Of a stretch of 44,688 bases of DNA, positions 5,907 to 12,204 are shown piece after piece. The notes below the pieces were generated by a model. It searched no databases and had not been told where the DNA came from. It worked only from the letters and a program-made list of their open reading frames with translations. The DNA is from a virus. The stretch covers positions 1 through 44,688 of the IMG/VR virus record IMGVR_UViG_3300020171_000056, one strand, 5' to 3'. Position 1 is the stretch's first letter; each line of letters begins with the position of its first letter. The position numbers and the translations under genes were made by a program.

Positions 5907-6134
5907 ATGAATTTAGATAAACTGGATAACCCAGAGAAATTTATCTTCATGTGGCAATACCGGTTATTAGGACATTTTAAAACTGCACTCATCGAAGCAA
6001 TATGTCGGGCTGACGATGACAATTTAGGGAAATTGAGTTTGGGATTCCCCGATGAAGTAAAGGGATATATTAATTATGCACGGGTTACTGGATGGTGGAA
6101 GGAAGTGCAACTAAAAGCAGAAAAGGAGGAATAA
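5907..6134 (+). CDS. Conserved small phage protein (75 aa)
   Basis: The sequence (KLDNPEKFIFMWQYRLLGHF, then CRADDDNLGKLSLGFPDEV and a WW pair) matches a small family I recognise from uncharacterised phage genomes. It is mostly helical. It lies directly upstream of the probable recombination gene pair, which may indicate a linked role, but nothing in the sequence shows it. Confidence 0.7.
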   Translation: MNLDKLDNPEKFIFMWQYRLLGHFKTALIEAICRADDDNLGKLSLGFPDEVKGYINYARVTGWWKEVQLKAEKEE

Positions 6135-6136
6135 AA

Positions 6137-7030
6137 ATGGATGAATTACAGATTTATGAATCGAAGCCGTTGACGGCAAAGGACATCAAGGGTCAGGTTG
6201 ATTTGATCCAAGATGTAATGAAAAGTGTAATGCGGGATAAGGAGCATTACGGAGTTATCCCAGGGTGCGGGGATAAACCTGCCCTTCTAAAACCTGGGGC
6301 TGAAAAACTGAATCTTACCTTCCGCATGGCTCCCGATCCCGAAACAGAAATGGTTGATCTGGGAGGTGGCCACAGGGAATACCGTGTCAAATGTATCCTA
6401 AGAGCGATTGAATCCGGCCGTACCCTCGGAGCTGGGGTTGGATCTGCTTCCACAATGGAAACCAAATGGCGATTTAGGAAGGCCGAGAGAAAATGCCCCA
6501 AGTGTGAACAGGAGGCCATTATTAAAGGAAAACAGGAATTCGGGGGTGGTTGGCTATGCTTTGGTAAGAAAGGAGGTTGTGGGGCCAAATTTAAAGATGG
6601 AGATATGATAATTGAGAGCCAGACGGTAGGACGTGTAGAATATGATAATCCTGCCGATTATTATAATACCTGCTGGAAGATGGCGAAAAAGAGAGCCCTT
6701 GTGGATGCTGTTCTTACAGTTACGGCTGCTTCAGACATCTTTACCCAGGACGTTGAAGAAATGGTTGAAAATGGAACGATAGATCCCAAACCCTCCACCG
6801 AACCAAAGAAAGAAATTGAATCTCCTGCACCTCCATTGCAAGGTGAAATCAATTTCCTTGAAGAAATGAAGCGGTACAAGGTGAAGGTAGGTCAGGTTAA
6901 GTTTGGTGAAATCCTGACCGGTCGTTATTCCGCGATGAAACTGGAAGATGTTAAACCCGAAGATCAACCCTTGATCCTCAAGGAGATGGAAGAGGCATAT
7001 CAGGCACGAATAACGAAGGAGAAGAAATAA
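6137..7030 (+). CDS. Conserved phage protein, possible ssDNA-annealing recombinase (297 aa)
   Basis: AAAGGAGG precedes ATG 6137. The core (HYGVIPGCGDKPALLKPGAE, then REYRVKCILRAIESGRTLG) and the late conserved block YYNTCWKMAKKRALVDAVL with ASDIFTQD belong to a common phage family. An internal zinc site uses CPKC and two later cysteines in GGGWLCFGKKGGCGAKF. The last 80 residues are a linker and helices. It sits in front of a Cas4-like nuclease with overlapping ATG, the usual layout of annealase-exonuclease pairs, so I infer a recombination role; the family itself has no confirmed activity known to me. Confidence 0.6.
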   Translation: MDELQIYESKPLTAKDIKGQVDLIQDVMKSVMRDKEHYGVIPGCGDKPALLKPGAEKLNLTFRMAPDPETEMVDLGGGHREYRVKCILRAIESGRTLGAGVGSASTMETKWRFRKAERKCPKCEQEAIIKGKQEFGGGWLCFGKKGGCGAKFKDGDMIIESQTVGRVEYDNPADYYNTCWKMAKKRALVDAVLTVTAASDIFTQDVEEMVENGTIDPKPSTEPKKEIESPAPPLQGEINFLEEMKRYKVKVGQVKFGEILTGRYSAMKLEDVKPEDQPLILKEMEEAYQARITKEKK

Positions 7031-7779
7031 TGCCAGCCAGAAATTATAGACAAAAAACCACAGGCAAGGCCGTCAAGGGAGTTACCACCATCCTCAGTAT
7101 TTTATCCAAACCGGCTTTGATATTTTGGGGATATAAGCAAGGAATGAGCAACTTTGATAGATTGATGGTCGAAATCGCCGTATTATCGAACATGACAATA
7201 AAAGAAGATCCTGAAAATTTGGATAAGATTATTCAAAATTTTAAAATAACTGGCCTTTATGATAAACGAGACAAGGCTGGTAATGCTGGAACCCTTGCTC
7301 ATTCCTTCGTGGAAAACCACATAAAGGGATTACCTGAACCCTCAACAGGTGGGATTACACAGGATGTAATTGATAAGGCCGAGGGATGTTATTTGACCTT
7401 TTTGGATTGGGAAAAAACAAACAAACTAAAGGTAATTGCCTCTGAAGTTGAATTGACCTCTGAAAAAAATGCCTTCGGGGGAACGATCGATGATGTAATA
7501 CAAACGGCCTTAACCCCCCAAGGAATGGTTGATATTTTTGACTTAAAGACGGGGAAAGATATTTATTTGGAAGCAAAGATTCAGGTAAAAAGTTATTCAA
7601 AACTTTGGGAAGAACATCATCCTGAATTGCCGGTATCGGGTTTTCACATCCTTCGATTAGGAGAAAGCGGGGAATTTACGCACAAGTATTTCCCGTCTCT
7701 GGATGAGGGATATTGGAAAATCTTTTTAGACTTATTGGATGTCACAGAAACCCTCTCACAACTCGGAGAGAAATTATGA
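7030..7779 (+). CDS. PD-(D/E)XK exonuclease, Cas4/RecB-like (249 aa)
   Basis: The nuclease core is visible in order: GTLAHSFVENHIKG (helix near residue 88), SEVELTS (strand), GGTIDDVI with the catalytic aspartate, DIFDLKTGKD with the DxK motif, and the QVKSYSKLW helix of the RecB/Cas4 group. Enzymes of this kind resect DNA ends to feed a strand-annealing protein, here probably the product at 6137. The A of the ATG overlaps the last base of that gene's stop codon. Confidence 0.8.
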   Translation: MPARNYRQKTTGKAVKGVTTILSILSKPALIFWGYKQGMSNFDRLMVEIAVLSNMTIKEDPENLDKIIQNFKITGLYDKRDKAGNAGTLAHSFVENHIKGLPEPSTGGITQDVIDKAEGCYLTFLDWEKTNKLKVIASEVELTSEKNAFGGTIDDVIQTALTPQGMVDIFDLKTGKDIYLEAKIQVKSYSKLWEEHHPELPVSGFHILRLGESGEFTHKYFPSLDEGYWKIFLDLLDVTETLSQLGEKL

Positions 7780-7904
7780 CCCAAAAGGGTTCTAACCCTA
7801 AACCCCAGAAACCTCTATGTTTTAATAGCAAGGAGAAACAAGGTTATTGTGGACCGTGCATGTGGAATTTTAAATGCAAAAATAGACGGGTTAAAGGGAA
7901 ATAG
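7776..7904 (+). CDS. Small cysteine-containing protein (42 aa)
   Basis: ATGA at 7776 overlaps the nuclease stop. Four cysteines (PLCFN, YCGPCMWNFKC) within 30 residues and a basic tail (KNRRVKGK) suggest a compact zinc-binding peptide. Function unknown. Confidence 0.55.
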   Translation: MTQKGSNPKPQKPLCFNSKEKQGYCGPCMWNFKCKNRRVKGK

Positions 7905-7939
7905 ATATGCCTAAGAATTACAAAGAAAGGAGGGGATCT

Positions 7940-8101
7940 ATGTTTGAGTTACCTATTGATTTAATTCAGTGGATTGAAGAGATGTGGCCTATTATTTCAA
8001 ATCGTACTATTAACAAGGCAGAGGCAAGTTTATCTAACTGTGAGGCCCAAATGTACTGGGCAGGAACAATAATAAGGATTGATCTGAAACCACTTAAATA
8101 A
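7940..8101 (+). CDS. Small protein, unknown function (53 aa)
   Basis: AAAGGAGG precedes ATG 7940, so the upstream ATG at 7907 is not used. The product (MFELPIDLIQWIEEMWPI, then a strand-rich end) has no recognised domain. Confidence 0.6.
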   Translation: MFELPIDLIQWIEEMWPIISNRTINKAEASLSNCEAQMYWAGTIIRIDLKPLK

Positions 8102-8109
8102 TAATAGGT

Positions 8110-8170
8110 AGGTGGTCGGGAGTTTCTTGGGAGCCTCATCACTTCCTCCTCTTCTCCTGGCTATCCACCT
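8110..8170 (+). promoter_or_regulatory. Intercistronic stem-loop upstream of a ribosome site
   Basis: AGGTGG (8110-8115) pairs with CCACCT (8165-8170), and GGAG (8119-8122) can pair with CTCC (8154-8157) inside. The 3' arm lies 3 nt before GAAAGGAGGG of the gene at 8189. The same layout recurs at 5611, 8378 and 10717. Confidence 0.45.
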
Positions 8171-8188
8171 TTTGAAAGGAGGGAAAAG

Positions 8189-8377
8189 ATGGATACTTGG
8201 TATGAGTTAAATATTAAATTACAGATGGAAGCCCTTATCTCTGAGAGGGAAGGTATGATTGCAGAGAATCAACAAAGAATTCATCTTGAGCAAAGTATGG
8301 CTTTTACCGAGGATTCGTTTCAAAATAATGCAAATGGATTTACCCGATTACTGGATGAGATTAGAAGCCATGGATAA
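8189..8377 (+). CDS. Conserved small phage protein (62 aa)
   Basis: GAAAGGAGGG precedes the ATG. The helical sequence (WYELNIKLQMEALISEREGM, AENQQRIHLEQSMAFTEDSF) belongs to a small family I have seen in other phage early regions, with no known function. It looks like a helical hairpin. Confidence 0.7.
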   Translation: MDTWYELNIKLQMEALISEREGMIAENQQRIHLEQSMAFTEDSFQNNANGFTRLLDEIRSHG

Positions 8378-8493
8378 AGGGTTAGAGAGTGCATCAGAGA
8401 TCCCACTCCGTAACCAGTCGGTCTTGTGAGCTGGATCGCACGGCGAGCAAGCAATAGCAAGAGGGATAGGCCACCTGACACTCTCTAACCTTT
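8378..8493 (+). ncRNA. Structured RNA element with 15-bp closing stem
   Basis: AAGGGTTAGAGAGTG and CACTCTCTAACCTTT, 87 nt apart, form a 14-15 bp stem with one G-U pair. Inside, ATCCC (8400-8404) pairs with GGGAT (8463-8467) and continues past one A-A mismatch into CT/AG. CCGT (8408-8411) pairs with ACGG (8440-8443), and CCAG (8414-8417) with CTGG (8431-8434). The nested helices are consistent with one fold. It fills the gap between two genes and ends 3 nt before the AAAGGAGG of the next. It has no tRNA cloverleaf. It may be a 5' UTR regulator or a small RNA excised from the early transcript. Confidence 0.65.
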
Positions 8494-8506
8494 AAAGGAG
8501 GAGAAG

Positions 8507-8671
8507 ATGAAATATGGGCATGATTGGATCCCTCATCCTAAGTGGAGTTTGGCCTACCAAAATTGGTTTATTTGTGTAAATTGTGGAAAGGAATATCAAT
8601 CTAAAATCATACCATCTACATTATCACAAGACGAGTGTTTAGGTATAAAAAAGGAGGAATCCAATGAGTGA
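8507..8671 (+). CDS. Small cysteine-containing protein (54 aa)
   Basis: AAAGGAGG directly after the structured RNA element precedes ATG 8507. The protein has aromatic residues (HDWIPHPKWSLAYQNWF), then CVNCGKEY and one late cysteine, a possible zinc ribbon. If the upstream structure regulates translation, this gene is the target. Its end overlaps the next gene by 8 nt. Confidence 0.6.
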   Translation: MKYGHDWIPHPKWSLAYQNWFICVNCGKEYQSKIIPSTLSQDECLGIKKEESNE

Positions 8672-8873
8672 GCAAGAGAAGAAGTGGGGAGAGGAAGCGA
8701 AAGAATATTTTAATAAATTAGATGATCCATGTAACCAAGGCAGTTACTTTTATTATGTGGAAGGTTATCTCCAAGCCTGCAAGGTAAGGCAGGAGAATAG
8801 TAATAAGGAGATTGAGAGGTTGGTGGGAGAAATTAAACGGTTGATGATAGTTCATACCGTTTATGAGGAGTAA
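8664..8873 (+). CDS. Small helical protein, unknown function (69 aa)
   Basis: AAGGAGG precedes ATG 8664. The sequence shares its pattern with the start of the gene at 9329: MSEQEKKWGEEAKEYFNKLD with YFYYVEGYLQACKVRQEN here, and MSEEEKWKKEY with YFQACRKRQEE there. This suggests that one derives from duplication of the other's N-terminal module. A coiled-coil end follows (IERLVGEIKRL). Confidence 0.6.
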   Translation: MSEQEKKWGEEAKEYFNKLDDPCNQGSYFYYVEGYLQACKVRQENSNKEIERLVGEIKRLMIVHTVYEE

Positions 8874-8879
8874 GAGAAA

Positions 8880-9056
8880 ATGAACGAGCCAAGCATAAAA
8901 CACCTTGATTCTGGATATGCTTTAATTTGGTATTCTAAAGAGTGTTTTGCGCAAATTCCCATGGGATGGGAGGGCAAAATACCAGATGAATATATTTTTA
9001 ATCCTGCATGGAACAGAGAGAGAATTAATGAAGGAAGGAGGAATCTCAATGAATGA
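8880..9056 (+). CDS. Small protein, unknown function (58 aa)
   Basis: ATG 8880 is 6 nt past the previous stop, with GAGGAG somewhat far upstream. The sequence (HLDSGYALIWYSKECF, MGWEGKIPDEYIF) is strand-rich. No family is recognised. It overlaps ATG 9049 of the next gene by 8 nt. Confidence 0.55.
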   Translation: MNEPSIKHLDSGYALIWYSKECFAQIPMGWEGKIPDEYIFNPAWNRERINEGRRNLNE

Positions 9057-9336
9057 ACGGATAAATGCTCCAGTCCAAATGCCCCATAGTGGACGAGTTC
9101 CACATGGTATTAGATTTCGTGTGCCTTGGCGGATACATAAAAAAGCATGGGAGGAATATGCAAAGCATTATTCTGATCAATCAGCAGAGAAAATAGCAGA
9201 CCGAGGAGGGTTTGGTCTTGAGGAGTTAATTTATTTTTTAGCTGGCGAAAATCCATACACAGTTTTAACAGACGATAAAATGGCAACCGATTTTTTTAAC
9301 AAATATGAAGAAGAAAAGAGGAATCCCAATGAGTGA
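9049..9336 (+). CDS. Protein of unknown function (95 aa)
   Basis: AGGAAGGAGG precedes ATG 9049; the longer frame from 8947 would overlap the previous gene. A basic segment (RVPHGIRFRVPWRIHKKAW) is followed by a helical, acidic region ending NKYEEEKRNPNE. No family is recognised. Confidence 0.65.
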   Translation: MNERINAPVQMPHSGRVPHGIRFRVPWRIHKKAWEEYAKHYSDQSAEKIADRGGFGLEELIYFLAGENPYTVLTDDKMATDFFNKYEEEKRNPNE

Positions 9337-10252
9337 AGAAGAGAAATGGAAAAAGGAATATCTACAACTTCCTCATTATATAAGACATCCTGCTCCATAC
9401 GGGGAGGAGATTTATTTCCAAGCTTGCCGAAAGAGGCAGGAGGAGATTAACTTGCTACTAAATTTCATCCCTGATGGATTGGAAAAAGCCGAGGAAGAAC
9501 TTAAAGATCCCATTAAACTCTCAGAGATCCTTCGACCAATGGGATTTGTGGTTGTGCCAATGGATCAGTGGGATGTTTACTCAAAAGCTGAGGAGAGGGC
9601 TGATAAGGCTGAGGCCAGAATGTTAGATCAGGTTGAAATTAATGTAAAACAATTAGTTACCAATACCTCCTTATTACAATCAACTAAAATTCTCGAGGTG
9701 AGGGCTGAAAAACTCCAGCAAAGATTGGACTTAGAAAAATTATCCTATAATGGGATGGAACAATTACTTATTAGAGAGAGAAAGAGGGCTGATAGAGAAA
9801 CGGTTAGCGTTAATGAATTAAGTTTAGCTAACCAGGAACTTGAACTTCGCCTCAAGAATATTAAGGAGGACATTAAGAGTTGGGATATTCCACAATACTA
9901 TAAGAATAAGGTCCTTGAGGAAGTGAAGTCCGATCTCAAAAATTATACTTCTCCTATTGAACTATTATCATTGATAAAGCAATTAACGGAGAGGATTAGG
10001 AAATTGGAGGCTGAATTAAATCGGGAAATGACTTATAAGGAAGCATTAGAACAAACTGAAAAAGAGAGAGAACGATTAAGCAAATTATTAATTGAAGCCC
10101 GAACGGAAATTGTAGAATTGAGGGCCACCCTTGCCTTAATCAAGGCCGATGAGAGTATTGGCAAATTAGTGGTTGAGTGTAATTGTAACCATGATGGGGA
10201 GTTTGATGCAGGACAAAGGCATTGTAGAAAATGCGGGGAATATTTATTTTAA
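9329..10252 (+). CDS. Coiled-coil protein with C-terminal zinc ribbon (307 aa)
   Basis: ATG 9329 follows AGAGGA and overlaps the preceding gene by 8 nt. Residues 1-50 share a short module with the protein at 8664. Residues 90-280 are long heptad-rich helices (for example LTERIRKLEAELNREM and EKERERLSKLLIEA). The last 25 residues hold CNCNHDGEFD and CRKCG, a zinc ribbon. It may bridge proteins or DNA. The stop codon TAA lies within the first half-site of attC-like site A. Confidence 0.65.
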   Translation: MSEEEKWKKEYLQLPHYIRHPAPYGEEIYFQACRKRQEEINLLLNFIPDGLEKAEEELKDPIKLSEILRPMGFVVVPMDQWDVYSKAEERADKAEARMLDQVEINVKQLVTNTSLLQSTKILEVRAEKLQQRLDLEKLSYNGMEQLLIRERKRADRETVSVNELSLANQELELRLKNIKEDIKSWDIPQYYKNKVLEEVKSDLKNYTSPIELLSLIKQLTERIRKLEAELNREMTYKEALEQTEKERERLSKLLIEARTEIVELRATLALIKADESIGKLVVECNCNHDGEFDAGQRHCRKCGEYLF

Positions 10253-10291
10253 CGCAAAGGTCAGCGGCGTTTTGCACGTCCGCTCGAATGA
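10247..10291. repeat. Partial attC-like site (site A)
   Basis: TTTTAAC (10247-10253, R''-like) is followed by TCAGCGGCGT (10261-10270), which pairs with ACG-T-CCGCT-C-GA (10276-10287), leaving single unpaired T and C bases. A 3' GTTRRRY core is not present, so this looks like a decayed or truncated attC. The hairpin ends 4 nt before the ATG at 10292. Confidence 0.4.
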
Positions 10292-10405
10292 ATGGAATGG
10301 GCAGATGCAATGATCAGTTTAAATGATGCTCTTGAGGAAGCGAAGAACTCTGGAATAACGAAAGATGAAGTGCTTAAAGAAGTGGATAACGTCTTTATAG
10401 AATGA
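10292..10405 (+). CDS. Small conserved phage-type protein (37 aa)
   Basis: ATG 10292 lies just after the site A hairpin, with no clear ribosome site. The helical product (WADAMISLNDALEEAKNSGI, then EVLKEVDNVF) resembles short phage proteins I have seen. It ends 2 nt before attC-like site B, so it occupies the position of a cassette gene. Confidence 0.55.
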   Translation: MEWADAMISLNDALEEAKNSGITKDEVLKEVDNVFIE

Positions 10406-10406
10406 A

Positions 10407-10507
10407 ATATAACGTAGAAGTGAGTTGCGGCCAATGATTAAGAATCGGGCTATTTTAAAAACGATAACACCCAATTATTGGCCGTCAACTCCAGTGATGG
10501 GTTATGC
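10407..10507. repeat. attC-like recombination site (site B)
   Basis: R''-like ATATAAC (10407-10413) and R'-like GTTATGC (10501-10507) enclose a 14-bp stem: GAGTTGCGGCCAAT (10422-10435) with ATTGGCCG (10477-10484) and CAACTC (10486-10491), leaving T10485 extrahelical. Unpaired spacers of 8 and 9 nt separate the R and L boxes. Length 101 bp is in the attC range. The R' GTTATGC is the exact complement of GCATAAC at the end of the following cassette. Confidence 0.7.
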
Positions 10508-10524
10508 TTTTATAAGGAGATTCC

Positions 10525-10713
10525 ATGAAAGTAAAGGAGTTAATGCAAAAATTAAGTGAATATAATTTTGATGCTGAAATGTCTGTAATTGCCCATAATT
10601 ATAAAGAAGAGTTCTCAATAACATATGGGAGTGGATCAGAAGGTGAAACAAAAGAAAATTGCAAAGAGGTTAATTTTTATGTTGATCGCCTCTGTCAAAG
10701 TGAAAGAGCATAA
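10525..10713 (+). CDS. Cassette-borne small protein (62 aa)
   Basis: AAGGAG precedes ATG 10525. The protein opens MKVKELMQKLSEYNFDAEM, close to a widespread small phage family that begins with a helix and a D-A-E strand. Function unknown. The gene lies inside a unit bounded by GTTATGC (10501) and GCATAAC (10708), the 7-bp complementary ends expected of an integron gene cassette. Confidence 0.7.
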   Translation: MKVKELMQKLSEYNFDAEMSVIAHNYKEEFSITYGSGSEGETKENCKEVNFYVDRLCQSERA

Positions 10714-10795
10714 CGTCCCGCATGACCTGTGCGGGCAGGAGGTATCATGAAAAAGCAGAAGACTATCACGCATCAGGTCGATGCGGTTGTTAGAT
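10708..10795. repeat. attC-like recombination site (site C)
   Basis: R'' GCATAAC (10708-10714) and R' GTTAGAT (10789-10795, full match to GTTRRRY) enclose a 12-bp stem: CCGCATGACCTG (10718-10729) with CAGGTC (10774-10779) and ATGCGG (10781-10786), leaving G10780 extrahelical. Spacers are 3 and 2 nt. The inner loop also holds a CCCGCA/TGCGGG hairpin next to the ribosome site at 10737. The R' is the exact complement of ATCTAAC at 10975. Confidence 0.7.
10717..10735 (+). promoter_or_regulatory. Stem-loop next to a ribosome site
   Basis: CCCGCA (10717-10722) pairs with TGCGGG (10730-10735), loop 7 nt, one base before AGGAGG of the gene at 10747. It is an alternative pairing to the longer attC-like stem of site C, so the two structures are mutually exclusive. 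Confidence 0.5.
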
Positions 10796-10980
10796 GGGTT
10801 TGGTCTTTGTATTGTTTTTTCTTTGATCATAAGTGGGTCATCCAGGGCGGTCGCCAATGTCCCAAGGTTGAATACGATTGCAGTCAAAATGTCTATCGGT
10901 GCGCCCATTGTGGTGATTGGGATTATGGTGAAGAAGGTGGCCCAACTTGGCATGAGTGCACTTTTCATTGTTCCATCTAA
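10747..10980 (+). CDS. Cassette-borne protein with zinc-binding C terminus (77 aa)
   Basis: AGGAGG precedes ATG 10747. The protein has an aromatic N-terminal segment (VVRWVWSLYCFFFDHKW) and a cysteine-rich end (QCPKVEYDCSQNVYRCAHCG, then HECTFHC), a pattern I recognise from small phage proteins. The first 16 codons lie inside attC-like site C, so the original cassette gene may have started later and acquired this start on insertion. The stop overlaps ATCTAAC of site D. Confidence 0.65.
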   Translation: MKKQKTITHQVDAVVRWVWSLYCFFFDHKWVIQGGRQCPKVEYDCSQNVYRCAHCGDWDYGEEGGPTWHECTFHCSI

Positions 10981-11015
10981 CCATTGATTAACAGGCCATT
11001 TTGCCTGATAACAAT
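10975..11015. repeat. Partial attC-like site (site D)
   Basis: ATCTAAC (10975-10981) fits RYYYAAC and complements the GTTAGAT of site C. It is followed by ATTG-A-TTA-A-CAGGC pairing with GCCTG-A-TAA-CAAT (stems at 10983-10996 and 11003-11015, one unpaired A and one A-A mismatch). No GTTRRRY follows before the LAGLIDADG gene, so the 3' half is missing or replaced. Confidence 0.5.
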
Positions 11016-11038
11016 TCAATCCTAATCACAAAGGAGAG

Positions 11039-11515
11039 ATGAATAAAATGGAATACCACAAGATCGAAAAACTTACAGAAATTCAAGTCGCATATTTTGC
11101 GGGACTTCTCGACGGAGAAGGTTGTGTGCGAATCGGTAAATTCAGGAACTCGTCTGGTGTTACACGATACCGTGCCTATATAGTTATTGCCATGACAGAT
11201 GTTCGTCCGATTAATTGGCTGGTGAATACCATCGGCGGCAAGAAATATATTGACAAAAAGAAGCGATTTGGTAATTCAAAGATATGTTTTTGTTGGACAT
11301 TAAACGCAAAAGAAGGATCAACTATTCTTCGTCGTACATTACCCTATCTTTTGGTCAAATCTGAACAGTCTCGCAATTTCATTGCTTTCGCAGAGACGCT
11401 GACAGGTAGGGGTGGGCGGGGGATTAACAAACCCATATCACAATCTTTATTGAAAACTCGTGCCCAAATGTTTTTGGTTAGTCAATCTCTCAACCAAAAG
11501 GGGAAGACAACATGA
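11039..11515 (+). CDS. LAGLIDADG homing endonuclease (158 aa)
   Basis: The LAGLIDADG helix is visible as VAYFAGLLDGEGCVRIGK near residues 18-35. With one such motif the enzyme should work as a homodimer. The rest (RAYIVIAMTDVRPINWLV, KKRFGNSKICFCW) fits the family fold. AAAGGAG is closest to ATG 11039; ATG 11048 is an alternative. The N terminus reads YHKIEKL, nearly the same as YHKIETL of the RNA ligase just downstream, whose ATG overlaps this gene's stop (ATGA). This suggests the endonuclease gene captured the target gene's 5' end. Confidence 0.8.
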   Translation: MNKMEYHKIEKLTEIQVAYFAGLLDGEGCVRIGKFRNSSGVTRYRAYIVIAMTDVRPINWLVNTIGGKKYIDKKKRFGNSKICFCWTLNAKEGSTILRRTLPYLLVKSEQSRNFIAFAETLTGRGGRGINKPISQSLLKTRAQMFLVSQSLNQKGKTT

Positions 11516-12144
11516 ATGACATTACTTATCATAAAATCGAAACATTATTTGAGCGAGACGAAAAAACATTCAAAGTTAATCCCTTTAAACTCAAGAACCT
11601 TGTTTATGGGATTTTTAAAAGTTGGCAGTTTACTGAAAAAATTGACGGAACGAATATCCGCATAATTTGGCAGAATGGTAAACTTAGTTTTGGAGGAAAG
11701 ACAGATAACGCACAAATACCAGCCGATTTAATTAAGCATTTATATGAGATTGTGAGTGCCGATAAGTTGAAAGAAATCTTTCCTGATACTTCTGCGGTGA
11801 TTTATAGGGAAGGATATGGGGCAGGGATACAGAAAGGCGGAGGATACAGTAAAACAAAGGAATTTATTGTCTATGATATTTTAGTTGATGGTAAATGGTG
11901 GTTGAATTGGGAAAATACTTGTGATGTCGCAAATAAACTTGTACTAAAAACTGTTCCTTTTATTGGGAATATGACACTTGAGGAAGGCGTAGAAATGGTT
12001 AGGGGAGGATTCTGTTCCATACTTGCAAAGGAAAATACTGGGGAAATTATACCAGCAGAGGGGATCGTTGGCCGAACCATAGAAACCTTATTTGACAAAA
12101 AGGGAAGTCGAATAATTATAAAATTAAAAACAAGGGATTTTTAA
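11512..12144 (+). CDS. RNA ligase, Rnl2-like (210 aa)
   Basis: The nucleotidyltransferase motifs are all visible: motif I FTEKIDGTNIRI with the lysine that carries AMP, motif Ia region REGYGAGIQKGGGY, motif III/IIIa FIVYDILVDGKW, motif IV AEGIVGR, and motif V IIIKLKTRDF. Length is that of the catalytic core alone. Phage RNA ligases repair tRNAs cut by host anticodon nucleases; no polynucleotide kinase is seen here. It is the last gene of the rightward early run and ends about 60 nt before the convergent lysis-region genes. Confidence 0.85.
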   Translation: MNDITYHKIETLFERDEKTFKVNPFKLKNLVYGIFKSWQFTEKIDGTNIRIIWQNGKLSFGGKTDNAQIPADLIKHLYEIVSADKLKEIFPDTSAVIYREGYGAGIQKGGGYSKTKEFIVYDILVDGKWWLNWENTCDVANKLVLKTVPFIGNMTLEEGVEMVRGGFCSILAKENTGEIIPAEGIVGRTIETLFDKKGSRIIIKLKTRDF

Positions 12145-12204
12145 TAAACAGGCCAGTTACCGATTCAAGGGGAATATGGGAGATGAGGTGATTGACTTAT
12201 CTTG

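Noticed and set aside
8378-8493. The long stem as another attC site or a tRNA
   Set aside because: The half-sites read GTTAG at 5' and CTAAC at 3', the reverse of attC order. No anticodon or T-arm sequence fits a tRNA.
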